Assembly: GCA_949361645.1 (NCBI GenBank)
Contig: OX442432.1
Location: forward strand, 7,038,118-7,102,117
Direction of reading: 5' to 3'
DNA: 64,000 nucleotides
Source of the DNA: Spongilla lacustris
Lineage: Eukaryota; Porifera; Demospongiae; Spongillida; Spongillidae
Within the stretch, counting starts at the first letter, position 1; each line of letters opens with the position of its first letter. Shown in pieces: positions 9,016 to 20,914 of the stretch. A program made the translations under genes and the position numbers. A model generated the notes under the pieces. It saw only the letters and a program-made list of their open reading frames with translations, did no database searches and was not told where the DNA came from.

Positions 9016-11450
9016 ATGCCGCGCAATATTCTAGTGGTCGGTGTAAATGAAAAGTGCCTAAACTTTGTTGTTGAAGGAAAGCTCTCTATCTTCGCGTTAA
9101 AAGAGGCGATACGAACTCGAGAGGTATAAAATTCTCACGTTTGAACATAACTTTTATCTTTTACTTCGTTCAAACGTTTAGGGGGTACCGACCGACTCTT
9201 ACTTCCTAGTTCAAGATGGGTCACCAGTTGAGGACTCCTACGAACTCCAGGATGCAGACGAATATACCACCACCATTATCAGGGCTTACCCTATCATCAG
9301 AGGAGGCAAAGGAGGTGAGGCCACAGTAGTACACCTCTCTCAATGCCTCTCTCTCTACACCTCTCTCACCTCTCTCTCTACACCTCTCTCAACGCCTCTC
9401 TCTACACACCTCTACACCTCTCTCTACACATTTCTACACCTCTCTCTACACCTTTCTCTACACCTCTCTCAGCGCCTCCCTCTATACCTCTCTACACCTC
9501 TCTCTACCACTCTCTCAACACCTCTCTCTCTACCTCCTCTGTTTATACCCCTTTCTACCACTCTCTCATTCGATAACAACAAGGCTTTGGATCCCTCATC
9601 CGAGCCATGGGGATGCAGATCAACAAGAGTACTAATAAGAACGCATGTCGTGATCTTAGTGGAAGAAGAGTGCGTGATGTGAATGCCGAAAAAGAGTGAG
9701 CCGTTGATATGCACCTGTACCCACACAGTCATAGGTGGGGATTTGTCGGGGTCTGTCTGTATGAGATGATCCCTAGGCCTCTTCGCTTAAGTGAGAACTA
9801 AATGGCCACACATCGCATACCTCCCCCATGCTCCCATCCTCACCCCCCATGCTCCCACCCGCACCCCCATGCTCCCACCCGCACCCCCATGCTCCCACCC
9901 TCACCCTCACGCCTCACCCTCACCCCCATGCTCCCCACCCTCACCCTCACACCTCACCCCCATGCTCCCCACCCTCACCCCCATGCTCCCACCTGCACCC
10001 CCATGCTCCCATCCTCACCCCCATGCTCCCCACCCTCACCCCCATGCTCCCCACCCTCACCCTCACTCCCTACCCTCACCCCCATGCTCCCCACCCTCAC
10101 CCTCATGCTCCCCACCCTCACCCCTCACTCCCTACCCTCACCCCTATGCTGTACTGGGGGAGGTGGGGATGACCATTTTTTAAAGTACATTTGCCTTCTT
10201 GTGTATGTATGCTTTGATAGTATTGCGGAGTGGATAAAGAAGGAACCGGAGAGAAAGAGGCAGAAGATGGAGGAGAAGCGCAAGAGGTTGGAGAAGAGAA
10301 GGGCGGAACCAAAGCACTACTTCAGTGATCCCAAGTACATGGAGCAGATCCAGAGTACATCTGAAGAGATTCAGGATGCACTGAAGCAGGGCATGGAGGT
10401 GGCCACCTCCAGCAAGGCAGTGAAGAGGAAGAATGTAGAGTCAGATACAGAGGGCTCAAGCAAGAAGACAAAACTATGGTGGGTTGCATTGCCCCTTCTC
10501 CTCCCCAATGATGTGTTCTTCACCAGCAGGCTTGGAATGGAAGGGCTTACTTCAGGCAGTGACGAGGACTCTGAGGGTGCCACAGACGCTTCTGAACAGT
10601 CACCTGACACACAGGAGGAAGGTTATGGCATTAAGTCAGGTGGTGTCACTTCAAGTGATGGTGGTGTGACATTAGGTGATGGTCAGCATTCTGATCCTAA
10701 TGACGCTAAGCTAAAAGCAGAGGGCCACCTTGCAGAGAGCCACCATGCTACTTCCACTGAAAGAGCTACTGCACACGAGGAACACTGTGCCACCTCACAC
10801 TCTGATGTGCAGGAGGGGCATGCCACCTCTCACTCTGATGTGCAGGAGGGGCATGCCACCTCTCACTCTGATGTGCAGGAGGGGCATGCCACCTCTCACT
10901 CTGATGTGCAGGAGGGGCATGCCACCTCTCACTCTGATGTGCAGGAGGGGCATGCCACCTCTCACTCTGATGTGCAGGAGGGGCATGCCACCTCTCACTC
11001 TGATGTGCAGGAGGGACATGCCACCTCTCACTCTGGTGTGCAGGAGGGGCATGCCACCTCTCACTCTGATGTGCAGGAGGGACATGCCACCTCTCACTCT
11101 GGTGTGCAGGAGGGACATGCCACTACCAGTGCTAGCTCCTCTTCAAGAGGACCTCCTGCTCCATCCATTACAGTGGCCAAAGAGTGTGATGAGGTGTGTG
11201 GTGTGGGCAGCAGCTGTGTTTGTTGTTTATACTTGTTACCTTACAGGTGGTATGTCTTGACCACTTTTCTTCGGCAGAGGAGCTGGAAGCTGTAGGAGCT
11301 GAGAGGCTAAAGGCAACACTTCAGGCTATGGGTCTGAAGTGTGGAGGGACAGTTAAGGAGCGCGCTCAGAGGCTGTTTTCAACTAAGGGGAAGACACTGG
11401 ACCAAGTTGACCGTGCTTTGTTTGCCAAGCCAACTAAACAGAAGAAGTGA
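9016..11450 (+). CDS. SDE2: SDE2 replication/splicing regulator with N-terminal ubiquitin-like fold
   Basis: SDE2 homologues are made with an N-terminal ubiquitin-like domain that is cut off after a GGKGG motif; the processed C-terminal part acts in splicing and genome maintenance. Exons 9016-9123, 9182-9314, 9584-9695, 10221-10478, 10530-11193 and 11247-11450 give 492 residues. Seen: ubiquitin-like region (residues 1-80), cleavage motif [16 protein letters not shown] across the exon 2/3 junction, [16 protein letters not shown], the basic helix [26 protein letters not shown], and a C-terminal SAP-like part with [17 protein letters not shown] ending [11 protein letters not shown]. Exon 5 contains an expanded 33-bp coding repeat. 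Introns 2 and 3 are filled with CT-rich and CCCCCATGCTCC-type repeats. Confidence 0.93.
9326..10165. repeat. Simple and tandem repeats in SDE2 introns 2 and 3
   Basis: Intron 2 (9326-9570) is a degenerate CTCTCTACAC array. Intron 3 (9826-10160) is a degenerate array of CACCCCCATGCTCCC. Both stop close to the splice acceptors. Exon 3 of SDE2 (9584-9695) separates them. Confidence 0.85.
10791..11122 (+). repeat. Coding 33-bp minisatellite in SDE2 exon 5
   Basis: About ten near-identical 33-bp units each encode the 11-residue peptide [11 protein letters not shown] (variants SGVQE). The unit is a multiple of three, so copy number can vary without breaking the frame. It lies in the low-complexity linker between the SDE2 core and the SAP-like C-terminus. 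Confidence 0.95.
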
Positions 11451-11697
11451 ACCATTCAGTATGCCTCAGCTCATCACTGCCCCCTCTGTATCTGCTTTAC
11501 TTTCACTTTTAACACGTGTCAGCAGAATAATAATCGTCACTTGTAACATGTACAATAACACACAACACAAGGGCTTGATACAACACATCACGTTTTAGTA
11601 CCCCAGTTAAGTACTTAAGTTAGTGATGAATTCAAGAAATCTAGTAGCTGTTTCCTGTTCTTTTCACGCTGGGAAAAAAAAAAAATTTGAATTCAAT

Positions 11698-11711
11698 GTT
11701 ACCATGGCAAC
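11698..11711. promoter_or_regulatory. Perfect palindromic X-box (RFX-type site)
   Basis: GTTACCATGGCAAC matches the full RFX consensus GTTNCCATGGNAAC on both halves. It overlaps the stop codon of the small minus-strand gene and lies about 250 bp after SDE2, so what it controls, if anything, is unclear. Confidence 0.4.
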
Positions 11712-12432
11712 TAGTTTACCTCTTTGTCTTTGCTGGTCTTTTTCACCTTCATCTTAATCACCTTCCCCGTCACGGCACTCCTTACAGCATCGCGTTCTTT
11801 CATGTACTATTAATAGAACAATGTCAAATAGCCAGCTAAACCCAAATATTGCTAACAAACCTTGGAGAGGCGAACAGGACCTTCATCTTGTACTTTCGTG
11901 GACTTATCTTTCTTCTTATGATCTTTCTGAAGTTAACTCCCCAGAAAATGTAGTACAAACAAACAGAGACACCCCTCCAAAGATGTAGAGATTTTTTGGG
12001 GTGGAATAAAATACTGCAATGTAACGACAAAAGGCATCGTACCCTGTGTTTCTTCTTGTGTTTGTGTCCATCTTTATCGCGTTTCTTCTCATCTTTATGC
12101 TTCGTTTTTCGTTCTAGCGCGAATAAGTAGTATTCAAAGATGAAAGGGTTAATTCATCAAACCCACTTTCACTATCACTGCTGCTTGATGACGACGAGTC
12201 TGATGTCTCTGACGTACCCTGCACTTCAGGAGAGCGACTGCGGCTGTGTTTACGTTTTCTCTGCCTTGCCCCACGGTCTTCGGAATTTCGTGAAGAGGGG
12301 CGGCACACCTCAGTGCCTTTTAAATCAGCATGATGGTGATCTAATCCGAAATGCTGCTATAAATGTCTTCGCGGTTTCATCTTACTTACTTTTCATAGTT
12401 CCCTTACCCTCTTCTCTATATGTATCGGCCAT
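11711..12432 (-). CDS. Small lysine/arginine-rich nuclear-type protein
   Basis: Five predicted exons (12432-12408, 12316-12218, 12113-12043, 11926-11861, 11806-11711) join in frame to 118 residues. The start MADTYREEG is followed by an RS-like part (RKRKHSRSRSPEVQ), a lysine/histidine-rich part (KRDKDGHKHKKKHRK), and a C-terminus GPVRLSKYMKERD then RSAVTGKVIKMKVKKTSKDK. The C-terminus looks like a conserved motif of a small nuclear protein, but I cannot name the family. If the strong GTACGT donor of exon 2 is not used, the frame continues through a serine stretch to a stop near 12114, giving a short alternative form. It is divergent from the deoxynucleoside kinase, 136 bp away. Confidence 0.65.
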
Positions 12433-12568
12433 TTTGTGATGAGATAATAGCGCATGCGTGACATGTGGCAAGTTTTGGCGGTAAATTGGGGCGGGTACGC
12501 GTACGTATACGAAGGGTGCAATTGAGCGCGTTCAATTTATTATAATCTAATAATAGTGAAAGGTGAAA

Positions 12569-13979
12569 ATGATGGCGAAAGATGGTGAACAAAGTGATGT
12601 TGCGGGGCGTAAAGGTTTGCTTACATTAGACCAGCAAAATAGCAGCAGTGATATCTTCATATCTATCAGTGGACTGATCGGTATGGACTTTGCCGCCTAT
12701 TTCTTTGCGTACCCGCCATTGGGCGTTACACGTATATATTATATTTATATATATATTTATTTCAGGAGCAGGGAAAACAACCCTCGCTACCAAACTGGCC
12801 GAGAAGATGGGGCTACCTTGCTTTTACGAACCGGTAATCGACAACATGTATCTCGCAGACTTCTACAGAGATCCAAAGAGATACAGTTTCCCGCTTCAGG
12901 TAATTATGGCGGTCGGTGATTGAGCCTACATACGTTTACCTGTCACTTTCCCGTCATTCCGCAGGTGTACCTACTCAACAGGCGGTTCCAACAGCACCAG
13001 CAAATCATCTGGCAAGGACGTGGAGGAGTGCAGGACCGGACCATCTACGAGGATTCGGTGTTTGCAAAGGTAAGGGGCTGGAGAAATGGTCCGTACCCTG
13101 TGAAGAGAGAGAGAGAGCAATATCTGCCCCTGGACCGCAGTTTTGGCGAGCTTGTTAGGATGATCAGCAATGACTAGCACATGTACTCGTTCCGCAAAGG
13201 TTTTGTTGGAGTCTGGCATGATGGAGGAAAGAGAATACAGCACATACCGGTCGCTGTTCAGCAACATGTCAAACTTCATGTAAGGCAACTACCATACAAG
13301 GCATTAACAAGCACATTGATTAAGTCAGACAATGTACTCTGTTGGTGGTGAGTGGTTACATGTTTTCTACATGTATTTTAGGAAGAAGCCTAATTTAATT
13401 GTCCACCTGGATGTCTCCCCTCATGAGAGCAAGAGGAGGATTGATATTAGGAGCAGGGAGTGTGAGTCCACTATATCACTGGAGTACTTGACCCACTTAC
13501 ACAGAGCTTACGAGGAGTTTATTCAGGACATTGCCAGGATTATCCCCGTCATCCGAGTCAATTATGAGCATTTCAGAACGGCGGAGGAGATGGCTGATAT
13601 GATTATGAGGTATGTAGGCATGGTTACTGCTGAGGTATGTAGGCATGGTTACTGCTGAGGTATGTAGGCATGGCTACTGCTGAGGTATGTAGGCATGGTT
13701 ACTGCTGAGGTATATAGGCATGGTTACTGCTGAGGTATGTAGGCATGGTTACTGCTGAGGTATGTAGGCATGGTTACTGCATTTTACTGTTGATGTTAAG
13801 ATGGGGGTGGACATGCTCTTTTATATAACACATGCCTCTTTTTTAATTTTTATTATAGGGAGTATGCTGTGATGTCATCCGTACGGTATGTGGATTTCGA
13901 CAGTTCAGAAAAGCTGCCATGCAAAAGGAACCTGGAGATTAAATTGCCAGAGCAGGGGTGTGTGCAGACTGTGGAGTAG
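12569..13979 (+). CDS. Deoxyribonucleoside kinase (dNK/dCK/dGK family)
   Basis: This enzyme class phosphorylates deoxynucleosides with ATP in the nucleotide salvage pathway. Exons 12569-12680, 12766-12899, 12965-13069, 13200-13279, 13382-13609 and 13859-13979 give 259 residues. The P-loop GLIGAGKTT is rebuilt across the first intron. EPVIDNMYLADFY, the substrate-site segment QDRTIYEDSVFAK and the LID-type arginine region (RRIDIRSRECES) fit the family. The sequence looks closer to the bacterial and protist dAK/dGK type than to vertebrate dCK, but a tree is needed. ATG codons at 12569 and 12572 are both possible. A short basic or hydrophobic leader is absent, so location is probably cytosolic. 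Intron 5 is a repeat that copies the splice donor. Confidence 0.88.
13610..13785. repeat. 25-bp tandem repeat that replicates a splice donor
   Basis: About seven copies of a 25-bp unit starting GTATGTAGGCATGGTTACTG. Unit ends read TGAG, so every junction recreates a TGAG/GTATGT 5' splice site like the genuine donor at 13610. Confidence 0.9.
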
Positions 13980-14196
13980 TTGATTTTGGCATCTGTGTCA
14001 TGTGTTCAAAATATGTTTGTATGTATCTGATAATCTCAGTTTGTTGAACTCCAGTTGTCAAGTGTACCCACTATAAGGCTAATAATTCTTGCTGTTTGAT
14101 AAAAGCTACATGTGCATAATTGTACGTGTAGTTTGTACATTATCCGGATACTAGGGGGCGGTGCTGGGTTAGCTAGAGAAAGTTTTGGCGCGCATA

Positions 14197-16366
14197 ATGC
14201 GGCCTTTTTCCTGCTACTTATGCGGCTTGCTTAACGCATGCGTCTTTATCTTCTGGTGGGAGCTTTCCGGAAACCTGCCAGACGCAGGTAATCGTGATGG
14301 CACGCCCAGGGCAAAATCGTTTAGCGGCCTTCGCCTTGGGACTGCAACGGTTCGACCGTTACTGGTTCGCTTTGACTGGTATTCTTCCCAGCAGACTCCA
14401 GTTTACATCGGGTATGTGCCGCCTGTTTACCTTTGTTTATAAAGCTTTTATAAAATTATAGCTACGGTGGGCGAACCGCGCTAAGCATCCTTGAGCCTTA
14501 CGGGTTTCAAGAAACACATTCAGATGACTGGGTGAATATCTGTATGTGCTGTATGTGTGTGTGTTTGTGTGTGTGTGTTTGTGTGTGTGTGTACGTGTGC
14601 TACTATGTTTTTGCACACGTCACAGGACTTGCTCTGGACAATGGTCCCCCAATGGGACTGGTTTCACACCGCAGCAACTACTGACCTCCCTCGACCATGG
14701 CAGATCCACAACCACTGCTTACCCCTCTCAAACAAGAGAGGCATTTCGGGCAGCAAGGTCTCTCAGTGGAACCTGTTCCACTGTATGCAGGGGAAATTTG
14801 GCACTGAGGAGTTCAATTACATGCCAGAGAGCTTGATATTACCCAGGTAACACTGTTTGTAATGGCCATACAAACTTGTTGTCACCTCTTACCTGCTTGA
14901 TGGTGGGCACTATATAGGGACAGGGGAGAGCTGGCAGCTGCACTGAAGTCAGGTTCAGGCCCCTGGATAACAAAGCTCTCCCTAGGGAAGAGGGGTATCG
15001 GTGTGTCTGTGATCACAAGTCCCGAGCAGATACCGACTGACCAAGAGTATGTCGCACAGCGTTACATCTCTGATCCCCTTCTGGTTCGCGGCAAAAAGTT
15101 CCACCTGCGGCTGTACTTGGTCATCACAAATCTTCAGCCACTGAGGGCACTCCTACACAGGGAAGGACTGGTCCTCTTTGCCGGGTCCAACTACTCCTCT
15201 GCCCCGACCAGCTTTGCCGACCTGTCTGTCCACCTCACCAATGCTGCCATTGCTGACAGAGCTAACAAGCAGAGCTCAGACAACTCCATGCTCCTTAGTG
15301 ACCTGTGGGAGCTACTCAAAACTGAGCACGGGGCAGACATTGACAGCCTCTGGGAAAGGATACGAGACCTCATGACGAAGGTGGTCCTCAGCGAGCAGTG
15401 CGACAAGGACTTTGATCTGAGGCAGTCGGGTACGTGCTTTGACCTGATAGGGGCAGATGTGCTGCTCTCAGAGAAGATGGTCCCTTATCTCTTGGAGTGC
15501 AACAATGGACCAGAGATATACACACAGCAGTCTGACATCAAGAAGGTTTGTCCCCTTGACCTGTGTGTGCAGGCTTGCTGCTGCTGCTGTTCTCCTGCAC
15601 ACTCTAGTGTTCCCCTGCACACTCTAGTGTTCCCCTGCACACTCTAGTGTTCCCCTGCACACTCTAGTGTTCCCTTGCACACTCTAGTGTTCCCCTGCAC
15701 ACTCTAGTGTTCCTCTGCACACTCTAGTGTTCCCCTGCACACTCTAGTGTTCCCCTGCACACTCTAGTGTTCCCCTGCACACTCTAGTGTTCCCTTGCAC
15801 ACTCTAGTGTTCCCCTGCACATTCTAGTGTTCCCCTTCACACTCAGGCCAATGACCGCGCCCACAAGGAAATCCTGCAAGACCTTATTCCACTAGCAGCA
15901 ATGCACAGACTTCCACGGGCGGAGGAGGTGGAGTACTTTGAGCAGAGGTGATATGCCTGTGTATACTATCAACTGCGTCTCCATCCATCTGCACTGTGCA
16001 GATTGGAGAAGTTCATGACAGCCAACGACATTGAAAAGTGCGGTGAATATGGAGGTCTTGGTGGCAGCTGCCTCACTGCATCAGACGTGGAGGAACTGTG
16101 GAAATTATACAGTGAGGTAATGTTTTATGTATGTGTGTGCATGTATGTTGTGTGTTGTATGTGTGTGTATGTGTGTGTATGTGTGTATGTGTGTTGTATG
16201 TGTATTTGATGTTAATTGAGACAAGTTTGTAACAACCATATAGGAGACGCGTCTTGGTCAGTTTGAGAGGTTGTACCCCACATCAACACACTACTTCAAG
16301 TACCTCCATCACGGCGTGTCTCGTCTAGACAGACTGGCACAGCTTTGGGTTAGTACCCATTATTAG
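14197..16366 (+). CDS. Tubulin-tyrosine-ligase-like (TTLL) enzyme
   Basis: TTL-family ligases add tyrosine, glutamate or glycine to tubulin using ATP. Exons 14197-14411, 14462-14531, 14626-14846, 14918-15545, 15847-15947, 16002-16116 and 16244-16366 give 490 residues. Family signs: [48 protein letters not shown] and LYLVI, the HLTN block, and the ATP-grasp end DLIGADVLL then [11 protein letters not shown] with a D and E/N metal and nucleotide set. The first exon is the least certain part: the phase fits a frame starting [12 protein letters not shown] with a hydrophobic stretch, but a different start is possible. I cannot assign a TTLL number or substrate. Confidence 0.8.
15590..15845. repeat. 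20-bp tandem repeat in TTLL intron
   Basis: About twelve copies of TGCACACTCTAGTGTTCCCC with few changes fill the intron and reach to within a few bases of the acceptor at 15846. Confidence 0.95.
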
Positions 16367-17960
16367 TACAGCTATCAGCACTACTTCAGTGTGAACACCA
16401 CTTCAGAGCAGTTATCGCTTTTTAAAATATATTATACACCGGATGGACACAACATACTGGTGTGTTGAACGTTGGAAGGGAGGGAGGGTATTGGGAGGGA
16501 GGGAGGGTATTGGGAGGGAGGGAGGGTATTGGGAGGGAGGAAGGGTGTTGGGAGGGAGGGAGGGATATGCACCAGTGCTTTCATCAATAACACATATATG
16601 TTGCCAGTGCCTTTGATGTTTTGTTCCCATAGAAGAGGAATAGACAGGTACTAATTAGCAGGTACTAATTAACAGGTACTAATTAACAGGTACTAATTAG
16701 CAGGTACTAATTAACAGGTACTAATTAGCAGGTACTAATTAACAGGTACTAGTATAGTAAGCAGGTAGTAATTAACAGGTACGAATAAACATGTGCCTTT
16801 ACCTGGAGGTTAACTTGTGGTAGATGACATATATATACAAGTGATCCTAACCAATCAGTCACACAACAAAGTTAGTTAGTTGAGAAGTGACTGAGACCAT
16901 CCAAATATGTAGCCCGTTCTGTTACATCTCTGTGTTCACATTGGGCATCTTCATCCCAATCTAATTAAAAAATACCAAAGGCTGTTCAAATGTTGTTTTT
17001 TTTTATTGTAGCTAAATACTCACCTAAGGCAGCTTAGATTGTAAACTGCAGGGGAGATATTAGGTGGCTTCCTGGGTTTGATGTTTGTACCTTAGCCAAC
17101 TGCTCACAATCTTGATATAATTGTGTGGTAATTAAACAAATTCTCCAAAGATGTAAATTCAAAACACAAGTCTCTTTTGTTTTTGCTCTCTGACTACAAG
17201 CACTCATGTACTTGTAGCTATTCACCGTAACAATCACAGCTTCAAGAAAGACTTAAACATCTCTAATATTTCTCATGAACAAGCCACTGTACATTCCAAT
17301 CAAGGATCTGGTAGATTGATTTCTTCAATACTGAACCCTATCTAGGGGTTTTTTGAAACCCCCCTCCCCACAGACAGCCCCACATCAGGTAGTTATTCTT
17401 GCTTCACTTCATTACACAAGTGCAGTCACTACTGTATATACACATGTTCAGTCACTACTGTATATACACATGTTCAGTCACTACTGTATATACACATGTT
17501 CAGTCACTACTGTATATACACATGTTCAGTCACTACTGTATATACACATGTTCAGTCACTACTGTATATACACATGTTCAGTCACTACTGTATATACACA
17601 TGTTCAGTCACTACTGTATATACACATGTTCAGTCACTACTGTATATACACATGTTCAGTCACTACTGTATATACACATGTTCAGTCACTACTGTATATA
17701 CACATGTTCAGTCACTACTGTATATACACATGTTCAGTCACTACTGTATATACACATGTTCAGTCACTACTGTATATACACATGTTCAGTCACTACTGTA
17801 TATACACATGTTCAAAGTGTCACTAGTTCCCTATAGTCTGTTTGGAATCTCTTGTTTTTACACCTTTGCATCTGTATGTGATTTGATGTATGTGTAAGTG
17901 TGTGCACATTTTTAAAAAAATCATTCTGTTTCCTTCATTCGTGGTGTAGTTCATTGACAA
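16367..17960. repeat. Intergenic region with three tandem arrays
   Basis: No gene is visible. A GGAGGGAGGGTATTG array lies at 16483-16566, a CAGGTACTAATTAG array (14 bp) at 16647-16785, and about 15 perfect copies of a 26-bp unit containing CAGTCACTACTGTATATACA at 17418-17812. The open frames across the last array are artefacts of its sequence. Confidence 0.9.
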
Positions 17961-17961
17961 T

Positions 17962-20914
17962 CTATTTACTCAGCCACTTGTAATCAAAGATTTGCTCAGC
18001 AGTGAAGCCACACCCTCGCAGGCGGGCAAAGCTTGTCATCTTTTCCATCATGGCGATTTGATCCCGCCTCTTTTTTTCTAACAAAAATAAAATAAAATTG
18101 CATGAACGATGTTTTAGAAAGGAGATTATACCTTCAGACAAGTCCTCACTACTGGAGGTCCTTACACTGACTTGGCTGTGGTTCTTTCTGTCCACTGTGT
18201 GCATGAGGGAGAAGAGGTAAGGTTGTAAGTGGTGTACCGGTACAGAGCTGCCCACCTCTTGCCAGGCTCTCGTTGCTGGAAGCCCTACCACTGCCCTCAG
18301 TCACCCTCAAGTAGTCCAATACCTCCTCACAACTGAACCCCCACTGGCGTAGGTATGCAATGGACTTGCGTCTTCGATTTCTGACTGTTCTACCTTGTCT
18401 GCTGCCTCCTAATAAGGTATGGTGTGCACACATGTTTGGAGGAACGCTATTCTTATCAACGGTTTTACCATCCATGGTTTTCTCTTCAACATCAATTCCC
18501 TTCTCTTCAATGGTAGCATTATTTCCACCAGTCCCCTTCTCATCAATGGTAGCATTGCTCTCATGGGCAGCATTCACTTTGCTAAGGCTGTTAATCGCCT
18601 TTTCTTCAATGGCTTTTTCTCCAACGACCTTTTCTTCAATGGTCTTTTCTCCAATGGCCTTTTCTTCATTGACCTTTTCTTTAATGGCTTTTTCTCCACT
18701 AATGGCTTTGCTCTCACCTGCTGTCCCTTCACTTTCACCTGCTGTCCCTTCACTTTCACCTGCTGTCCCTTCACTTTCACCTGCTGTCCCTTCACTTTCA
18801 CCTGCTTTTCCTTTGCAGTGAGAAGAACTCTCTCCGTTGGTATCTCTCTCAATGTCACTTATGGTGCTGCCAATTGCAATGACCTCATATGGTGAGTTCT
18901 CATCACTGTGAACATCAACAGTGCCACCATCTTTAGCCTGTCTGTCTCTTGCGGCACCCCCCGCAACCTTGCACATTATTCCCCACCTCTGGAGCTGCCC
19001 TATGGTCTCCATTCTTTGTAGCTCTGTGGTATCCCAAATGGACCACATGGTTCCTGATGGATGAGCACATAAGTCACACATTACTACATTGTGTGTGTGT
19101 GCCATCAGTCACTATATTGCCAGTCACATGCACTATATTGTCAGTCACATGCACTATATTGTCAGTCACATGCACTATATTGCCAGTCACATGCACTATA
19201 TTGCCAGTCACATGCACTATATTGCCAGTCACATGCACTATATTGCCAGTCACATGCACTATATTGCCAGTCACATGCACTATATTGCCAGTCACATGCA
19301 CTATATTGTCAGTCACATGCACTATATTGTCAGTCACATGCACTATATTGCCAGTCACATGCACTATATTGCCAGTCACATGCACTATATTGCCAGTCAC
19401 ATGCACTATATTGCCAGTCACATGCACTATATTCTCACCTATCACAAGGCCATCATCATCATCACCATCACCATCATCATCTTGAGTGCCAAATGTAACA
19501 CTTTCATATATTGGAATTTCATCTTGCTCACTCGGTGATTTCTCGTCACTAGCACACTCTGTGACTTGTCCCTTGATGATGTCACTTTCAGCGCACATGG
19601 CATCTCCACTGTGATTAATGCTTTCATCAATGGAGATCAATTTATCACCATTTTTAGATTCTTCGTCCACACCACCAAAGAGAGCATCCTGATTTGAAAG
19701 CAAGTTGCCATCTACAATACAGCTGTTATTTAAAACACAGCTTTCAAAAATATTGTATATATTTAACCATTTAAAGCACTTCTCTTGCCCAATTGCTGCA
19801 AAACTTGTTGGCAGAATGACCCCTGCCCAGAAGATTGGCAGTCCTGAATGCCATAAGGTTCTGAGTCTGCAGTGATTATGTAATATTATGTCATAACCTT
19901 ATAATCCCACTCACCATCGCTGACACAGCTTCCATTGCACTTGAGATCGCCATCTATCCTTGTTGTATCTTCTGTGTCTGCCATGCCTGAATATTTTAGT
20001 TTGTCAAAAAATAATAATTTAAACTTAAAAGTTAAGCTTAAGTAATTATTCAATAACATACTACATCATACTGATATGATTATGATACATGAATAAACAA
20101 AACACACTATTAAACTACAAAGTTATGTTTAGGAACTACATGTATCACCCTCCTGGATGATATATCTACCCTTAAGAGGAGAGACCGGGCATTGGCCCGC
20201 ACTAGTGTTTTTTAACCCAAAAAAATAAAAGAACGACTTACCAATCACAGTGTTTGATACACTGTCATATATCCTTTCATGTCTAGTGCCGTCTTCCACA
20301 TCTCCTTTGTTGTCAGGGAACCTTTTAACTCCCATCGAAATATTCCTGCAATCTTCGATCTGTTCACTGGTCAGCCCGCACTTCTGAAGGTATCTGGCCG
20401 TTTCATTCCATCCCTCTCCTTTGTTAGTGAACCACCCGCATCACGTAATGTTTCTAATTAGTCTTTCTACTTACCACTGGCGGGGTTATTTCCTTCAAAG
20501 CCCAATCTTACATACTCCAAGGCTTGCTCGCAAGTGCACCCCCACTCTCTCAGGTATCCGATAGTCCCGATTACGTCACCTTCCCTTTCTTCGTTGAGTT
20601 TCATGGCTTCCATGAGTGTCATTTCAGTTTCTCGTTGCGTCACCACAGCCGTTCGCTGCTCCTCTTCTTCGAGAAGGCTTTGCTCAAGTGCAGTTAATTG
20701 CATCTCGCGTTTTGTTTTCAGCTGTTCTTCAATTAGCCTCTTCTCCAGTTCCGCTATTTCTAGCTTCTCCTCTTCCGTTACTCGGGCGCAGCTGCAGGGG
20801 AAGCATTTGAATTACAGCACCGTAGAGCTACTCGCAATGCAATATTCACCGTTTGCAACGGTCTCCACGGAAGCATCGTACAATAAAGCATCTGCAGTCT
20901 TTGCAACGGCCCAT
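17962..20914 (-). CDS. WGF5: zinc-ribbon, coiled-coil, multi-WGF-domain protein (novel family)
   Basis: I do not recognise this family. Eight exons (20914-20850, 20791-20475, 20418-20242, 19986-19915, 19711-19439, 19053-18256, 18194-18132, 18077-17962) give 626 residues. The first intron is phase 2 and all later ones phase 1. Residues 1-23 hold MGRCKDC, a basic core and a second CxxC. A glutamate-rich coiled coil follows. WGF motifs: YLREWGCTCEQALEYVR (exon 2), YLQKCGLTSEQIEDC (exon 3), a truncated LQRWGI (exon 6 start), YLRQWGFSCEEVLDYLR (exon 6 end) and RLRGCGFTAEQIFDYK (exon 8). SSNESLARG and SSSEDLSEG end exons 6 and 7. Tyrosine motifs YDSV, YESV and YEVI are present. Exon 6 has four AGESEGT repeats and an EKxIEEKxx repeat region. 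Confidence 0.75.
19100..19437. repeat. 21-bp tandem repeat, intronic or optional coding, in WGF5
   Basis: Sixteen copies of a 21-bp unit containing GTCACATGCACTATATTGCC. On the minus strand they are open in the frame of exon 5 and would read NIVHVTG repeated, ending at a stop near 19074. If the donor at 19438 is skipped, a shorter protein with a 7-residue repeat tail results. Confidence 0.9.

Noticed and set aside
17353..17897. Open frames with VTTVYTHVQSLLYIHMF repeats
   Set aside because: Produced by a perfect 26-bp intergenic array; three frames are open at once.
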